Below are positions 37,074 to 45,188 of a stretch of DNA of 64,000 nt, in pieces. How positions within the stretch are numbered: position 1 is the first letter of the stretch; each line of letters opens with the position of its first letter. Below the pieces are notes generated by a model, which was not told where the DNA came from, did not search any database, and worked only from the letters and a program-made list of their open reading frames with translations. Both the position numbers and the translations under genes were made by a program. Source of the DNA: Sphingobacterium hungaricum (GTDB lineage: Bacteria; Bacteroidota; Bacteroidia; Sphingobacteriales; Sphingobacteriaceae); the NCBI RefSeq assembly GCF_015210005.1, contig NZ_MU158697.1, forward strand, positions 310,001-374,000, given 5' to 3'.

Positions 37074-37680
37074 TGATTGTTTGATTCGTTTTTATGTTTT
37101 TTAGCACAAAGCGCGTATAATTCTTTGAAGGCTCAAGCAATTTTATCTCAGCAACTTGATTATCCTTCTTATCAAAACTTAAAATAATTTGCTGAATATA
37201 CTTTTGTGCGTCCTTCGCTTTTGGCGTTACCTGAACAATGTTGAACCCCGTATTTTGAAAATAGGAAATACTGTAGTCTTTCGAAGAGTCCAATTCGCCG
37301 GCAATGCCGTTTGCAATCATTTGGCTGATTTTCTCGAACTGCTTATTCTTTCCAACGTCCACCGTATTCTTTTTGCCCTGGTCATTGATAAAAATCTTAT
37401 TGTTCTTGAAAATCATGGAATAATTCGTCGGAGACGAATACACCCAGCTCATTTTTTCGGGATGTACGACATAGATTTTTCCCGAAGAGATAATTTCTTT
37501 ATCAACGAATCCTAATTTTTTATATTGAGTAAAATCAGCGGATAATGTTTTAACTTTTACGGCATTGCTGACCACCTTCTTGAAGGGAGCGATTTCTGTT
37601 GCAGTCATTGCCCTATCTTGCGCAAAGAGTTGCACGGAAATCAATAGAAAGAAAATACTTAGAATACTCTTAAAACTCAT
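37051..37680 (-). CDS. LolA-like periplasmic carrier protein
   Basis: 209 residues with a signal peptide (LSIFFLLISVQLFAQ). The mature part has the LolA pattern: an N-terminal helix then VKTLSADFTQYKKLG, GKIYVVHPEKMSWVYSSPTNYSMIFKNNKIFI and a C-terminal strand with KNIKTNQTI. LolA proteins shuttle lipoproteins through the periplasm in a hydrophobic cavity. Here the gene is inside the pigment operon, so it probably carries the pigment or its lipid intermediate. It overlaps the genes on both sides. Confidence 0.85.
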   Translation of the reverse strand: MSFKSILSIFFLLISVQLFAQDRAMTATEIAPFKKVVSNAVKVKTLSADFTQYKKLGFVDKEIISSGKIYVVHPEKMSWVYSSPTNYSMIFKNNKIFINDQGKKNTVDVGKNKQFEKISQMIANGIAGELDSSKDYSISYFQNTGFNIVQVTPKAKDAQKYIQQIILSFDKKDNQVAEIKLLEPSKNYTRFVLKNIKTNQTINEQVFAN

Positions 37681-38446
37681 ACGCTTGCAAATTTAGCAAT
37701 TCATCAACAGTCACGCAGGTATATTTTTCTTTTGCTAAATAATCAAGTAATTTTTTCAATGCAAAAATCGACTTTTCTGATGTATCGTGAAGCAAAATCA
37801 CATCACCTGGTTTCAGCTTTTTGATAATCCGCTGGTAAATGGATTCGCCATGACTTAACACGGTGTCTAACGAACGAATGCTCCAGCCTATCATCAAATC
37901 TCCAGAGTCTTTGACTGCCACCGCCACCGAAGGATTAGTCACGCCAAATGGAGGCCTGAAAAAACGTGTTTTTAGCAATAGCGTTTCATAAATTACCGCA
38001 TCACAGCTATTGATTTCTTGCAAGACTTGTTCGGCATTCAAAAATCCAAATCGATTCGAATGATTCATGGTATGGTTTCCAATGCTATGGCCTTCGGCAA
38101 GCAATTGCTTTGCTAGGTTTGGAAACTTTTGAATCTGTTTGCCGATAAGGAAAAAGGTCGCCTTTGCATTGTATGTTCTAAGTAAATCCAAAACTTCCGG
38201 GGTAAACTCGCTTGGCCCATCGTCAAATGTAATGGCGACTCTTCTGGATTGTTCATTCTTATTTCGATAATAAGATTTGAGAAAATAGCCCAAACGGATA
38301 TCGAAAGAAGCGTAGATTAATACCAGAAAAAACAGGACTGTCCAGATTAACAGGTAGGTCGAAGATAATGAGGTAACCAGCGTTAATATGGCTAAAACAA
38401 ACCAAACGCTCCAAAAAATAGGTTTTATATTATGGTGTTTCCACAT
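37670..38446 (-). CDS. Polysaccharide deacetylase (NodB/CE4 domain), membrane-anchored
   Basis: About 258 residues from ATG 38446, with two N-terminal membrane helices and a NodB domain. Metal and catalytic motifs are visible: TFDDGPSE (motif 1), HTMNHS (motif 2), RPPFG (motif 3) and LLHD near the end. CE4 enzymes remove N- or O-acetyl groups from sugars. Its place in a pigment operon is puzzling; it may act on a sugar added by the cluster's glycosyltransferase or on an ester. It overlaps both neighbours. Confidence 0.87.
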   Translation of the reverse strand: MWKHHNIKPIFWSVWFVLAILTLVTSLSSTYLLIWTVLFFLVLIYASFDIRLGYFLKSYYRNKNEQSRRVAITFDDGPSEFTPEVLDLLRTYNAKATFFLIGKQIQKFPNLAKQLLAEGHSIGNHTMNHSNRFGFLNAEQVLQEINSCDAVIYETLLLKTRFFRPPFGVTNPSVAVAVKDSGDLMIGWSIRSLDTVLSHGESIYQRIIKKLKPGDVILLHDTSEKSIFALKKLLDYLAKEKYTCVTVDELLNLQAYEF

Positions 38447-39497
38447 GATGCAGTAAAACCAAACTGTGGTCTCGTCCACGGTATTGATTATATACTAAGA
38501 TAGTTTTTATTTTTGAAGCTTGGATAGTATTCCAAGAAATAATTTGCGGAACTACCTGTTCATCAAGCACCTTGACCGCTGTCGCTAAGCCAAATGCTGA
38601 AGCCGTATCGTATTCCCCAGACAGGTGTTTGTAATAAAGCTGAGGAATTTCTGTAAAAGCAGACGCAAATTCTTCGTAATACGAATCAAATTCTACATCT
38701 CCATTCACTCCTAAAACTACTGCATCTATGTCTGAAATCGTGCTGTGATTGCGTTCGAGAAATTCATTTGTCCAATCGGAAATTGCGGACTTTTCGACTA
38801 GATTTTTAATTTCTACATCAGCTATTTCTGCTTTCGTGTGCGGATTCAAATCGCTTGATAAACCGAAGAAAACTGCCCCTTCCGATGTATTTACCCCTTT
38901 TGTCGTTGATTCTTTGATTGTTTCATGGACTTCATCGGGTTTGATGTAATCAATCAACTTCAATAAAGAAACTGTATGGTCAGCGATTTCGTCCATTCCC
39001 CCCAATAAAATAGCCGAAGATTCTGCAGACTCCAATTGCAATAATGCATCTAACATAGCGGATTCAAAAGAAACCGCACCATTGACATAGGTAAAATTAT
39101 AGCCTTTGCAAGCCAATCGCAAAGCGATTTGAGCACCGACAGTATTGTGTGTAGATTGTATAAAATTTGTAGGCGTTAGAAACTGTTCGTCATTTGCCAA
39201 AATGGCTTTAAGAAATTTTTCAGAATCCTCCAAACAGCCTAATCCTGTACCGGTGATTACCGCATCGGGTTGAGAGATTTCGGCATTGTCTAAGGCTTGT
39301 TGCGAAGCAAAAATGCCCATTTTAATTCCTTTTGACATTCGTCGAATCATTGCAGGCGCAATTAGTTCTTTATATCCTGGCTGTTGAGCTAAAGCAGTAT
39401 TCGAACAGATTTCTTGCGCTTCATCAAAAATCTCTTTGCGCCAGATTCCTTGCGCCGTTACAGCCCCTATTCCGTTGATATAGACTTTTTGTTTCAT
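38430..39497 (-). CDS. Ketosynthase-like chain length factor (catalytic residues lost)
   Basis: 355-residue protein with the beta-ketoacyl synthase fold but no active site. Where the partner ketosynthase has its catalytic Cys, this one reads NGAVSFES (Val142). The two His motifs (HGTAT and GHT) are replaced by LGVNGDVEF and KHLSGEYDTA. Its ATG overlaps the stop of the active ketosynthase by four bases (ATGA), so the two are made together. This is the layout of ketosynthase/chain-length-factor heterodimers known in aryl polyene and type II polyketide systems, where the inactive subunit sets product length. Confidence 0.83.
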   Translation of the reverse strand: MKQKVYINGIGAVTAQGIWRKEIFDEAQEICSNTALAQQPGYKELIAPAMIRRMSKGIKMGIFASQQALDNAEISQPDAVITGTGLGCLEDSEKFLKAILANDEQFLTPTNFIQSTHNTVGAQIALRLACKGYNFTYVNGAVSFESAMLDALLQLESAESSAILLGGMDEIADHTVSLLKLIDYIKPDEVHETIKESTTKGVNTSEGAVFFGLSSDLNPHTKAEIADVEIKNLVEKSAISDWTNEFLERNHSTISDIDAVVLGVNGDVEFDSYYEEFASAFTEIPQLYYKHLSGEYDTASAFGLATAVKVLDEQVVPQIISWNTIQASKIKTILVYNQYRGRDHSLVLLHHVETP

Positions 39498-40690
39498 GCT
39501 TTCGAAAAAATTAAAGTCGAACAATTGCCCCCAAACCCAAAAGAATTCGACAGCACATGGTTCAATTCTTTTGACTTGTTTTCTGTTTGCGGAATCAGGT
39601 CAAATTCTGCCATTGGCGTTTTAAAATTCAGGTTCGCAAAAACGACATTTTCTTGCAAAGCAAGAATGCTGTACACCGATTCAATCGCTGCTGCCGCAGC
39701 TAATGTGTGTCCGGTAAATGCCTTCGTCGAGCTAAAGTCAGGCGTAGCTTCTCCGAAAACCCGAACCATTGCACGGCCTTCAGATAAGTCATTATTAGGT
39801 GTTGCCGTACCATGAACATTGATGTAATCAATTTGGTTAGCAACAAGTCCAGCGACAGACAATGCCTTTTGCATCGCCAAAAATGCGCCTTCTCCTGTCT
39901 CAGAAGAGGCAGTCTGATGAAAAGCATCATTTGCATTTCCATAGCCAGCTAAATAAGCCAAAACTTTCTTCTGTTCTTTTTCAACCAATTCATCAGATTC
40001 CAAAACCAAATAAGCCGCCGCTTCTCCTAAATTCAATCCCTTGCGTTCATTATCGAATGGCTGGCAATCGGTATCGGATAAAATCATTAAAGTATTGAAA
40101 CCGTTAATTGTGAACTTGCAAAGCGCATCCGTTCCGCCAACGATTACTCGGTCCAAACGGCCCGATTTAATCAACTTCGCTCCCAACATAATCGCATTGG
40201 CCGCAGAAGAACAAGCCGTACTGATTGTCGAAACAAAACCTTTTAACCCAAGATAATCTGCGATTTTTTCTGAAGAATCACCCGCATCATGGCTAGGAAT
40301 ATATTTTTGGATGGACTCATTTTGAAAATATTCGTAAAAATAGTTTTCCGTTTTGTCCATTCCTCCCACACTGGTCGAAGAAATTAATCCTGTACGAAAT
40401 GCATTAATATCTGATATGCCTGCATTTTCCAGTGCTTGTTGCGCAGCAACTGCACCTAACAGCGCTGTTCGGGTAAAATTATTGAATTCGGGAAGGTTCA
40501 GCTGGGCAATAAGTTCGTCGTTTGATTTTTTGATTTCACCGACTTTAATCGCATCGCGGTGAACGGTTTCCACATTTTCAATGCGCGAAATTCCATTCCT
40601 TTTTGATACCAACGATTGCAGATTTTCTTCCACCGACAAACCGATGGACGAAACAATTCCCATTCCCGTAATGGCTACGCCTTTGCTCAT
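39494..40690 (-). CDS. Beta-ketoacyl-ACP synthase, active KS subunit
   Basis: 398-residue FabF-type condensing enzyme with a complete catalytic triad: Cys160 in ISTACSSAAN, His293 in NVHGTAT and His328 in FTGHTLAAA. It would extend the arylic acyl chain with malonyl-ACP. It follows a carrier protein gene by 3 bp and overlaps the chain-length-factor gene by 4 bp, so a functional KS-CLF complex is very likely. Confidence 0.92.
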   Translation of the reverse strand: MSKGVAITGMGIVSSIGLSVEENLQSLVSKRNGISRIENVETVHRDAIKVGEIKKSNDELIAQLNLPEFNNFTRTALLGAVAAQQALENAGISDINAFRTGLISSTSVGGMDKTENYFYEYFQNESIQKYIPSHDAGDSSEKIADYLGLKGFVSTISTACSSAANAIMLGAKLIKSGRLDRVIVGGTDALCKFTINGFNTLMILSDTDCQPFDNERKGLNLGEAAAYLVLESDELVEKEQKKVLAYLAGYGNANDAFHQTASSETGEGAFLAMQKALSVAGLVANQIDYINVHGTATPNNDLSEGRAMVRVFGEATPDFSSTKAFTGHTLAAAAAIESVYSILALQENVVFANLNFKTPMAEFDLIPQTENKSKELNHVLSNSFGFGGNCSTLIFSKA

Positions 40691-40693
40691 AGC

Positions 40694-40951
40694 TTATTTT
40701 GTGCGATTAGCAGCGATAAATTCCGCCATGGTATTCACAGATTCAAAAATAGCTTTCCCTTGCTTTGGGTCGCTTAATTTAATGCCATATTCTTTGTCCA
40801 TCAACACGATTAATTCCAATGCATCAATGGAATCCAATCCCAATCCGTCACCAAACAAAGAATCATCATCCTGAATATCGTCAACTGTAGTATCTTCTAA
40901 ATTAAGAACTTGAATGATTTTTGCTTTTAATTCTGCTTTTAATTCTTCCAT
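40694..40951 (-). CDS. Acyl carrier protein
   Basis: 85-residue carrier protein. The phosphopantetheine attachment serine is Ser41 in GLGLDSIDALEL. It precedes the KS-CLF pair and is the likely carrier of the growing polyene. On its upstream side the operon is interrupted by the toxin-like cassette. The phosphopantetheinyl transferase needed to activate it is not in this window. Confidence 0.93.
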   Translation of the reverse strand: MEELKAELKAKIIQVLNLEDTTVDDIQDDDSLFGDGLGLDSIDALELIVLMDKEYGIKLSDPKQGKAIFESVNTMAEFIAANRTK

Positions 40952-41001
40952 TTTTTATATCCCTATTATATTTAATCTTGTTCAACTTACACAATCGTGT
41001 A

Positions 41002-41178
41002 TTATTTTAAATTGTACTTTTCAAAATCCGCAGGCTTCACTTTCACAATCTTACCATCGCGAATTATAACTAATTCACTATTGTTTGCTCTTTTAGATTC
41101 TAAAAGTCTTTCAAAAGCCAAAGCAAGTCCTTTGACGATTTTGTCCCTCTCTTCTAGTTGCGATTCAATTGTTATCAT
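41002..41178 (-). CDS. 58-residue protein paired with the zeta-toxin-like gene
   Basis: A small ORF from ATG 41178 to TAA 41002-41004, too short to be found by length alone. The product begins MITIESQLEERDKIVKGLAL, continues with a charged helix (AFERLLESKRANNSELV) and ends with a short beta-type segment (IIRDGKIVKVKPADFEKYNLK). It overlaps the end of the zeta-like gene by 14 bp, indicating coupled translation. The position and size suggest an antitoxin or partner, although the helix does not obviously match the known epsilon antitoxin. I do not recognise the family. Confidence 0.68.
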   Translation of the reverse strand: MITIESQLEERDKIVKGLALAFERLLESKRANNSELVIIRDGKIVKVKPADFEKYNLK

Positions 41179-41749
41179 AGTAAGCCTTAAATGAATTAAA
41201 CTTTAAGTCATTTAAAACATTGAAAGAAGAATCTATTCTCTTCTCCGCAATTATCTCATGCTGACCTTCGGAGTTATCAAAAATTATTGCGCCATCAACT
41301 AGTGGCATATAAATAGTAAATAAATTTGCAATTCCTTTTATATATCTTCTTTCAATAACACCTTCAGGAATGTTATGTCCACCGTGTAAAACTCTAGATT
41401 TCACTCTTTCTTTTGCCAAATTTACTGTTTGAAGCCAAAAGAATAACAGTATGACATTGTAACCTTCCTCTTTGGCTTTTATTATTTTGTTTTTATAACT
41501 TTTTGCAGATAATGTAGTTTCAAAAGCAAAGTTTATTCCTTGTGAAATTAAATCATCGATTCTGTTTATCATTATCCTACCTGCTTCTATAGAAACTGAT
41601 TCTGGCTGAAACGGTGATAATCCTTTAGCTATTTCATCCGCATTGACAAACTCTTTACAATCTAAAATTTCAGGCAAAATTGTAAACGAAGCTGTAGTTT
41701 TACCAGCTCCATTGCATCCTGCTAGTATGTAAAGTTTTTTATCATTCAC
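41165..41749 (-). CDS. Zeta-toxin-like P-loop kinase
   Basis: 194-residue P-loop protein starting at a GTG (41749); an in-frame stop lies upstream and the nearby ATG is out of frame. Walker A is GCNGAGKTT (residues 11-19). FVNADEIAKGLSPF and NFAFETTLSAKSYKN match the zeta toxin pattern, whose known members phosphorylate UDP-N-acetylglucosamine and block cell-wall synthesis. The DNA is much more AT-rich than its neighbours: two 60-base lines within it (41461-41520, 41521-41580) have 15 and 17 G or C, against 29 in the line 42601-42660 of the next ketosynthase gene. It sits between two pigment genes and has no evident pigment role, so it looks acquired. Confidence 0.83.
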   Translation of the reverse strand: MNDKKLYILAGCNGAGKTTASFTILPEILDCKEFVNADEIAKGLSPFQPESVSIEAGRIMINRIDDLISQGINFAFETTLSAKSYKNKIIKAKEEGYNVILLFFWLQTVNLAKERVKSRVLHGGHNIPEGVIERRYIKGIANLFTIYMPLVDGAIIFDNSEGQHEIIAEKRIDSSFNVLNDLKFNSFKAYYDNN

Positions 41750-41752
41750 CGA

Positions 41753-41764
41753 GGTAAATTTACC
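41753..41764. promoter_or_regulatory. Perfect palindrome upstream of the zeta-like gene
   Basis: GGTAAATTTACC is a perfect 12-base palindrome ending 3 bases before the GTG start of the toxin-like gene. It is in the right place for an operator, or for control by mRNA structure. This is suggestive only. Confidence 0.35.
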
Positions 41765-41807
41765 AATTTGTTTCTATCTAGAACGGACGATTTCTTTCAA
41801 AATAAAT

Positions 41808-42374
41808 CTAAACATCATTCCTGTTGCCAACAAGATACAAAACCGATTGGTATTTTTCTTCAAAAAGTTCAACCCAACCGCAAAGCACATAAGTTGCTTT
41901 CTTCGATTCGAGCAAATAAGTTGCTTGTGCATAAACGGTGTCTGCATCAAATTCTTCGGAAACTAGAAATATATTTTCTGACTTAAAATCATGGCGAATA
42001 CTTATCTCTCCCAAACAAATATTGGCCAGCGTGTACACAAAAACTGCTGGGCTCGGATAAAAAGCATCCGCATCCTGAATACTTTCCTGATGACGGACAT
42101 CCGTATCTAAACTCCCTGATTTATTCGACAAAACCAAAGCTACATCCTGATGGTCGTAGGTCTCGCCCAAAACCAATTCAGCACACAAAATCCCAAGTTT
42201 GCTTAAATTATCCATTTTATAAAATTTTGGATAATTGATATTTAGCTCTTTGTAAGATTGCTTTACAAAATCAGCAAAATCAAGTGCATAAACAGAAAAG
42301 ACCGCCTCATCATTTCGATACAGCGCGTTATTTTCAATTTTCGCCTTTGCAATTATGTTAAACTTGTTTTGCAT
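41808..42374 (-). CDS. Ketoacyl-synthase N-terminal-like protein (Ketoacyl-synt_2 type)
   Basis: 188-residue protein resembling the stand-alone ketosynthase-like family often annotated as a 3-oxoacyl-ACP synthase or chain-length-factor-like protein in aryl polyene loci. Diagnostic phrases are ALVLSNKSGSLDTDVRHQESI and YPSPAVFVYTLANICLGEISIRHDF. It lacks the His motifs of a full ketosynthase and is half its size, so it is probably not catalytic by itself and may help the neighbouring ketosynthase. The start immediately follows the stop of the next ketosynthase gene. Confidence 0.75.
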   Translation of the reverse strand: MQNKFNIIAKAKIENNALYRNDEAVFSVYALDFADFVKQSYKELNINYPKFYKMDNLSKLGILCAELVLGETYDHQDVALVLSNKSGSLDTDVRHQESIQDADAFYPSPAVFVYTLANICLGEISIRHDFKSENIFLVSEEFDADTVYAQATYLLESKKATYVLCGWVELFEEKYQSVLYLVGNRNDV

Positions 42375-43484
42375 TTATATTTTCTTCACTAGCATGGCTG
42401 AATTGCTTCCGCCAAAACCTGAAGCTGTTTTTAAAATAATTTCTAAATTTTTGTCGCCGGTTTCTTGGATGATATTTATGGATTGTGAAACACCCAGCTC
42501 TTCAAATCCTTTGGAAACAATCAGTTTATTTTTTAGCAAGGATTGACAAGAAAGTATCAATTCCAATAAACCTGAAGCACCCAAGGTGTGTCCATAAAAA
42601 CCCTTCAGACTATTGACGGGCACTTGGGCTAATGAAGCACGATTAAAAGCAATCGCTTCCATTTCGTCATTGAACAGCGTAGCGGTTCCGTGCGCAGAAA
42701 TAAAATCGATTTGAGAAGAATCTATAGTTGCTTCTTTCAAAGCGCCTAAAATGCTTCTATATAATCCTTCTCCTGTACGTGAGGGACCGGAAATGTGATT
42801 GGCATCGCTGATGGACGATTCACCCAAAATTTCAAGACTACTTTTTTTCTTGCTGATGTACATGGCTGCAGTTGCTTCGCCTAGTGTAACGCCTTTTCGA
42901 TTCAGGTCAAATGGTTTGCAGGGCTCGTCGCTTACCGCTTGAAAGGACTGGAAACCAGACAGCACAAATTCCGAAACCTCATCTCCTGCGAAAATTACAG
43001 CATCATCAAATTGACCCATTTGGATTAATCGCTTTGCTAAAGCGACAGCTGATAAACCAGACACACAAGCGTTCGAAACGACTATTGCCTTGCTTTTAAA
43101 ACCATAAACCTGTGCAATTTTATTCGCAGAGAAAAATAAATAGGCATCATCAGTCAACCCCTCGCTCAAATTTGAAACATTCCCTTTGGTTGTTGACAAA
43201 ATAAAAGCCGTCCTATCGGTAAGTTCAATCTTCTCAAGCAAAGGCTTTCCCGCCAAATAAAGTAATTTCTCCAATCGAGAGAAATCCGACGGAATAGATT
43301 CGTTGCCGAGCTGTTCCGCTAGCTTATAATCATCAATTTTGCTGACATACACCTCATTTATCTTTCCGATTGTATGCCGCGCAATGCCCGATTGATTCAA
43401 CATCAAAGCATTCCAATTGGAATCCAAGTCAAATCCTATAGGCGTAACTACATTGAAATCGGCAATATAAATGGGCTCGAACAT
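42375..43484 (-). CDS. Beta-ketoacyl-ACP synthase (second KS)
   Basis: 369-residue condensing enzyme with all catalytic residues: Cys140 in VSNACVSGLSA, His265 in SAHGTAT and His299 in YGHTLGASG. It is more divergent than the other active ketosynthases, especially in the N-terminal 90 residues. It begins at the stop of the thioesterase gene (1-base overlap) and ends exactly before the half-size ketosynthase-like gene. It may form a pair with that protein. Confidence 0.88.
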   Translation of the reverse strand: MFEPIYIADFNVVTPIGFDLDSNWNALMLNQSGIARHTIGKINEVYVSKIDDYKLAEQLGNESIPSDFSRLEKLLYLAGKPLLEKIELTDRTAFILSTTKGNVSNLSEGLTDDAYLFFSANKIAQVYGFKSKAIVVSNACVSGLSAVALAKRLIQMGQFDDAVIFAGDEVSEFVLSGFQSFQAVSDEPCKPFDLNRKGVTLGEATAAMYISKKKSSLEILGESSISDANHISGPSRTGEGLYRSILGALKEATIDSSQIDFISAHGTATLFNDEMEAIAFNRASLAQVPVNSLKGFYGHTLGASGLLELILSCQSLLKNKLIVSKGFEELGVSQSINIIQETGDKNLEIILKTASGFGGSNSAMLVKKI

Positions 43485-43930
43485 TAGACTAAACCTACTT
43501 TCTCTTTCCAGCGCAAGAAAAATTCTGGACTGTTCAACACCAGATTATTATCTTTGTCCAAAAAGACTTGAATGGTTTCCCCTGTACAGATTACCTGCTT
43601 TTGTTCGTTGTATATTTTATAGCGAAAAATCATTTTTGCGCTAAGCGTATCGACATAAGTCGTTTCAATCTGCGCTAATTCACCGTAGCGAAGGGGCAAT
43701 TTATGCTCGCAGGACGATTTGACGATTGGCGTTGTAAATCCTTCGCGCTGCACATCCAAATAGCCGATGCCGTGTTTTCGTCCAAAAGCTTCACGCCCTT
43801 CTTCGAAATATGCAATGTAATGGCCATGCCAAACAATTCCTAACGAATCCACCTCGTTAAAACGAGCTTGAAAATCCGTCAAAACTGTCAGCAAAGTCGC
43901 TTCATTATATAGTTCTTTTCTTTTTATCAT
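43484..43930 (-). CDS. 4-hydroxybenzoyl-CoA-type thioesterase
   Basis: Hotdog thioesterase of about 148 residues from ATG 43930 (a TTG further upstream is less likely). The family motif FNEVDSLGIVWHGHYIAYFE contains the catalytic Asp28 and the strongly conserved WHGHY. It could hydrolyse or transfer the acyl chain from a cluster carrier protein, or edit stalled chains. It overlaps the ABC permease by 26 bp and the ketosynthase by one base. Confidence 0.87.
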   Translation of the reverse strand: MIKRKELYNEATLLTVLTDFQARFNEVDSLGIVWHGHYIAYFEEGREAFGRKHGIGYLDVQREGFTTPIVKSSCEHKLPLRYGELAQIETTYVDTLSAKMIFRYKIYNEQKQVICTGETIQVFLDKDNNLVLNSPEFFLRWKEKVGLV

Positions 43931-45188
43931 AGAGAATGGCAATCAGGAGCGTTAGCCCGAAAAACAAAAATAGCAAAATAATTTCCGGAGCGATGTCCAG
44001 CAATCCGCCTTTGCGAAGCACAATATCATAGAAACCGTTCAATCCCCAATTCATGGGTGACAGAACGGAAAGCTTTTGCATGATGGGTGGCATAATAAAT
44101 ACGGGTACCCACACACCGCCCAAGGCTGCCAAAATAACAACAAAGGTTGCGCCAAAAGGAGCAGATTGTTCTTGTGTAGAACATAAAGTACCGATGACAA
44201 TACCCAATCCTATGGCCGCTAGCCCAGAGAAAAAAGCCATCAGACTCAACAAAATAAAATTATCGCCTACCACAAATTGAGGCAATCCCAAAACCGGAAA
44301 CACAAAAACACCGACCAAAAGCATTAAATAAAATTGGATGCCACTGATAATCGAATAGGTAATTGTTTTACTGATTAAAAAGAAGGAATACGGAACGGGA
44401 TTCGTGATTAAGCGCACCATGGTACCCTGTGATTTCTCTTTCACAATGTTGATGGAAAGCGGAACGATAATAAAAAATATGGCGAATAAAGCCCATGCTG
44501 GCACATTATGCTGCACGGCATTTGGAATAATCTCTTTGCCTTCTTCTTGCGGAGCAATATCTTTAAAACGGATAAAATTCTGCTTTGAAAAAACTTCGCC
44601 CGATTCAACACCCAGTTCTTTCTGGAAGGTAGCGTAAATCTGTTTGTTTTCTACCGTCGCAATTAGTTTGTCGATGGTGTTCTTAATAGCCGATTTAAAA
44701 GCTCCCTGAGTTGCTGGGTCAAAATATAAGTTGATTTCCTTCGGTTCAATTGGGGTAAGCGCTGGAATGATAGAATCCTGAGAGTAATCAAACTCGACTA
44801 GGATTTTATCCACATTTTGTTTGATGTGCTCCGCCAAATCAGTGCTCAAATCCTGTGGCAACACGACAGCCAGCTGATAATCTCCTCGAGAAACGGCTTC
44901 TTTTGCCATGTTCTCATCAAGGGCTTTGTTGTCCAAAGTCTCAACAAGTTCGAAAACATCAATCGAATCAATTTCGTTCCGAACCGTCTTGGAAATTTCT
45001 CCTTTGTCGTTATCGACAAACAAAATCTTCACCCGCGTTCCAGTAATCGAATCGTAGGACGTTTTCTGAACCATCGTAATCGTGATGAGCAAAATAATGG
45101 GCATCACAAACAAAATGACTATACCGCCCACATCTCTGAAAAGCAATAAAAATTCCTTTCGGATGGACATCATTAATTTATACCACAT
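43905..45188 (-). CDS. ABC-2 type transporter permease
   Basis: Inner-membrane subunit of about 427 residues. One N-terminal helix is followed by a large extracytoplasmic domain (about residues 50-220) and five helices in the C-terminal half, the layout of the DrrB/CcmB-like ABC-2 permeases with YhgE-type loops. I start at ATG 45188; a GTG at 45194 gives two extra residues. It overlaps the ATPase gene by 11 bp and would form an exporter with it. Confidence 0.87.
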   Translation of the reverse strand: MWYKLMMSIRKEFLLLFRDVGGIVILFVMPIILLITITMVQKTSYDSITGTRVKILFVDNDKGEISKTVRNEIDSIDVFELVETLDNKALDENMAKEAVSRGDYQLAVVLPQDLSTDLAEHIKQNVDKILVEFDYSQDSIIPALTPIEPKEINLYFDPATQGAFKSAIKNTIDKLIATVENKQIYATFQKELGVESGEVFSKQNFIRFKDIAPQEEGKEIIPNAVQHNVPAWALFAIFFIIVPLSINIVKEKSQGTMVRLITNPVPYSFFLISKTITYSIISGIQFYLMLLVGVFVFPVLGLPQFVVGDNFILLSLMAFFSGLAAIGLGIVIGTLCSTQEQSAPFGATFVVILAALGGVWVPVFIMPPIMQKLSVLSPMNWGLNGFYDIVLRKGGLLDIAPEIILLFLFFGLTLLIAILYDKKKRTI

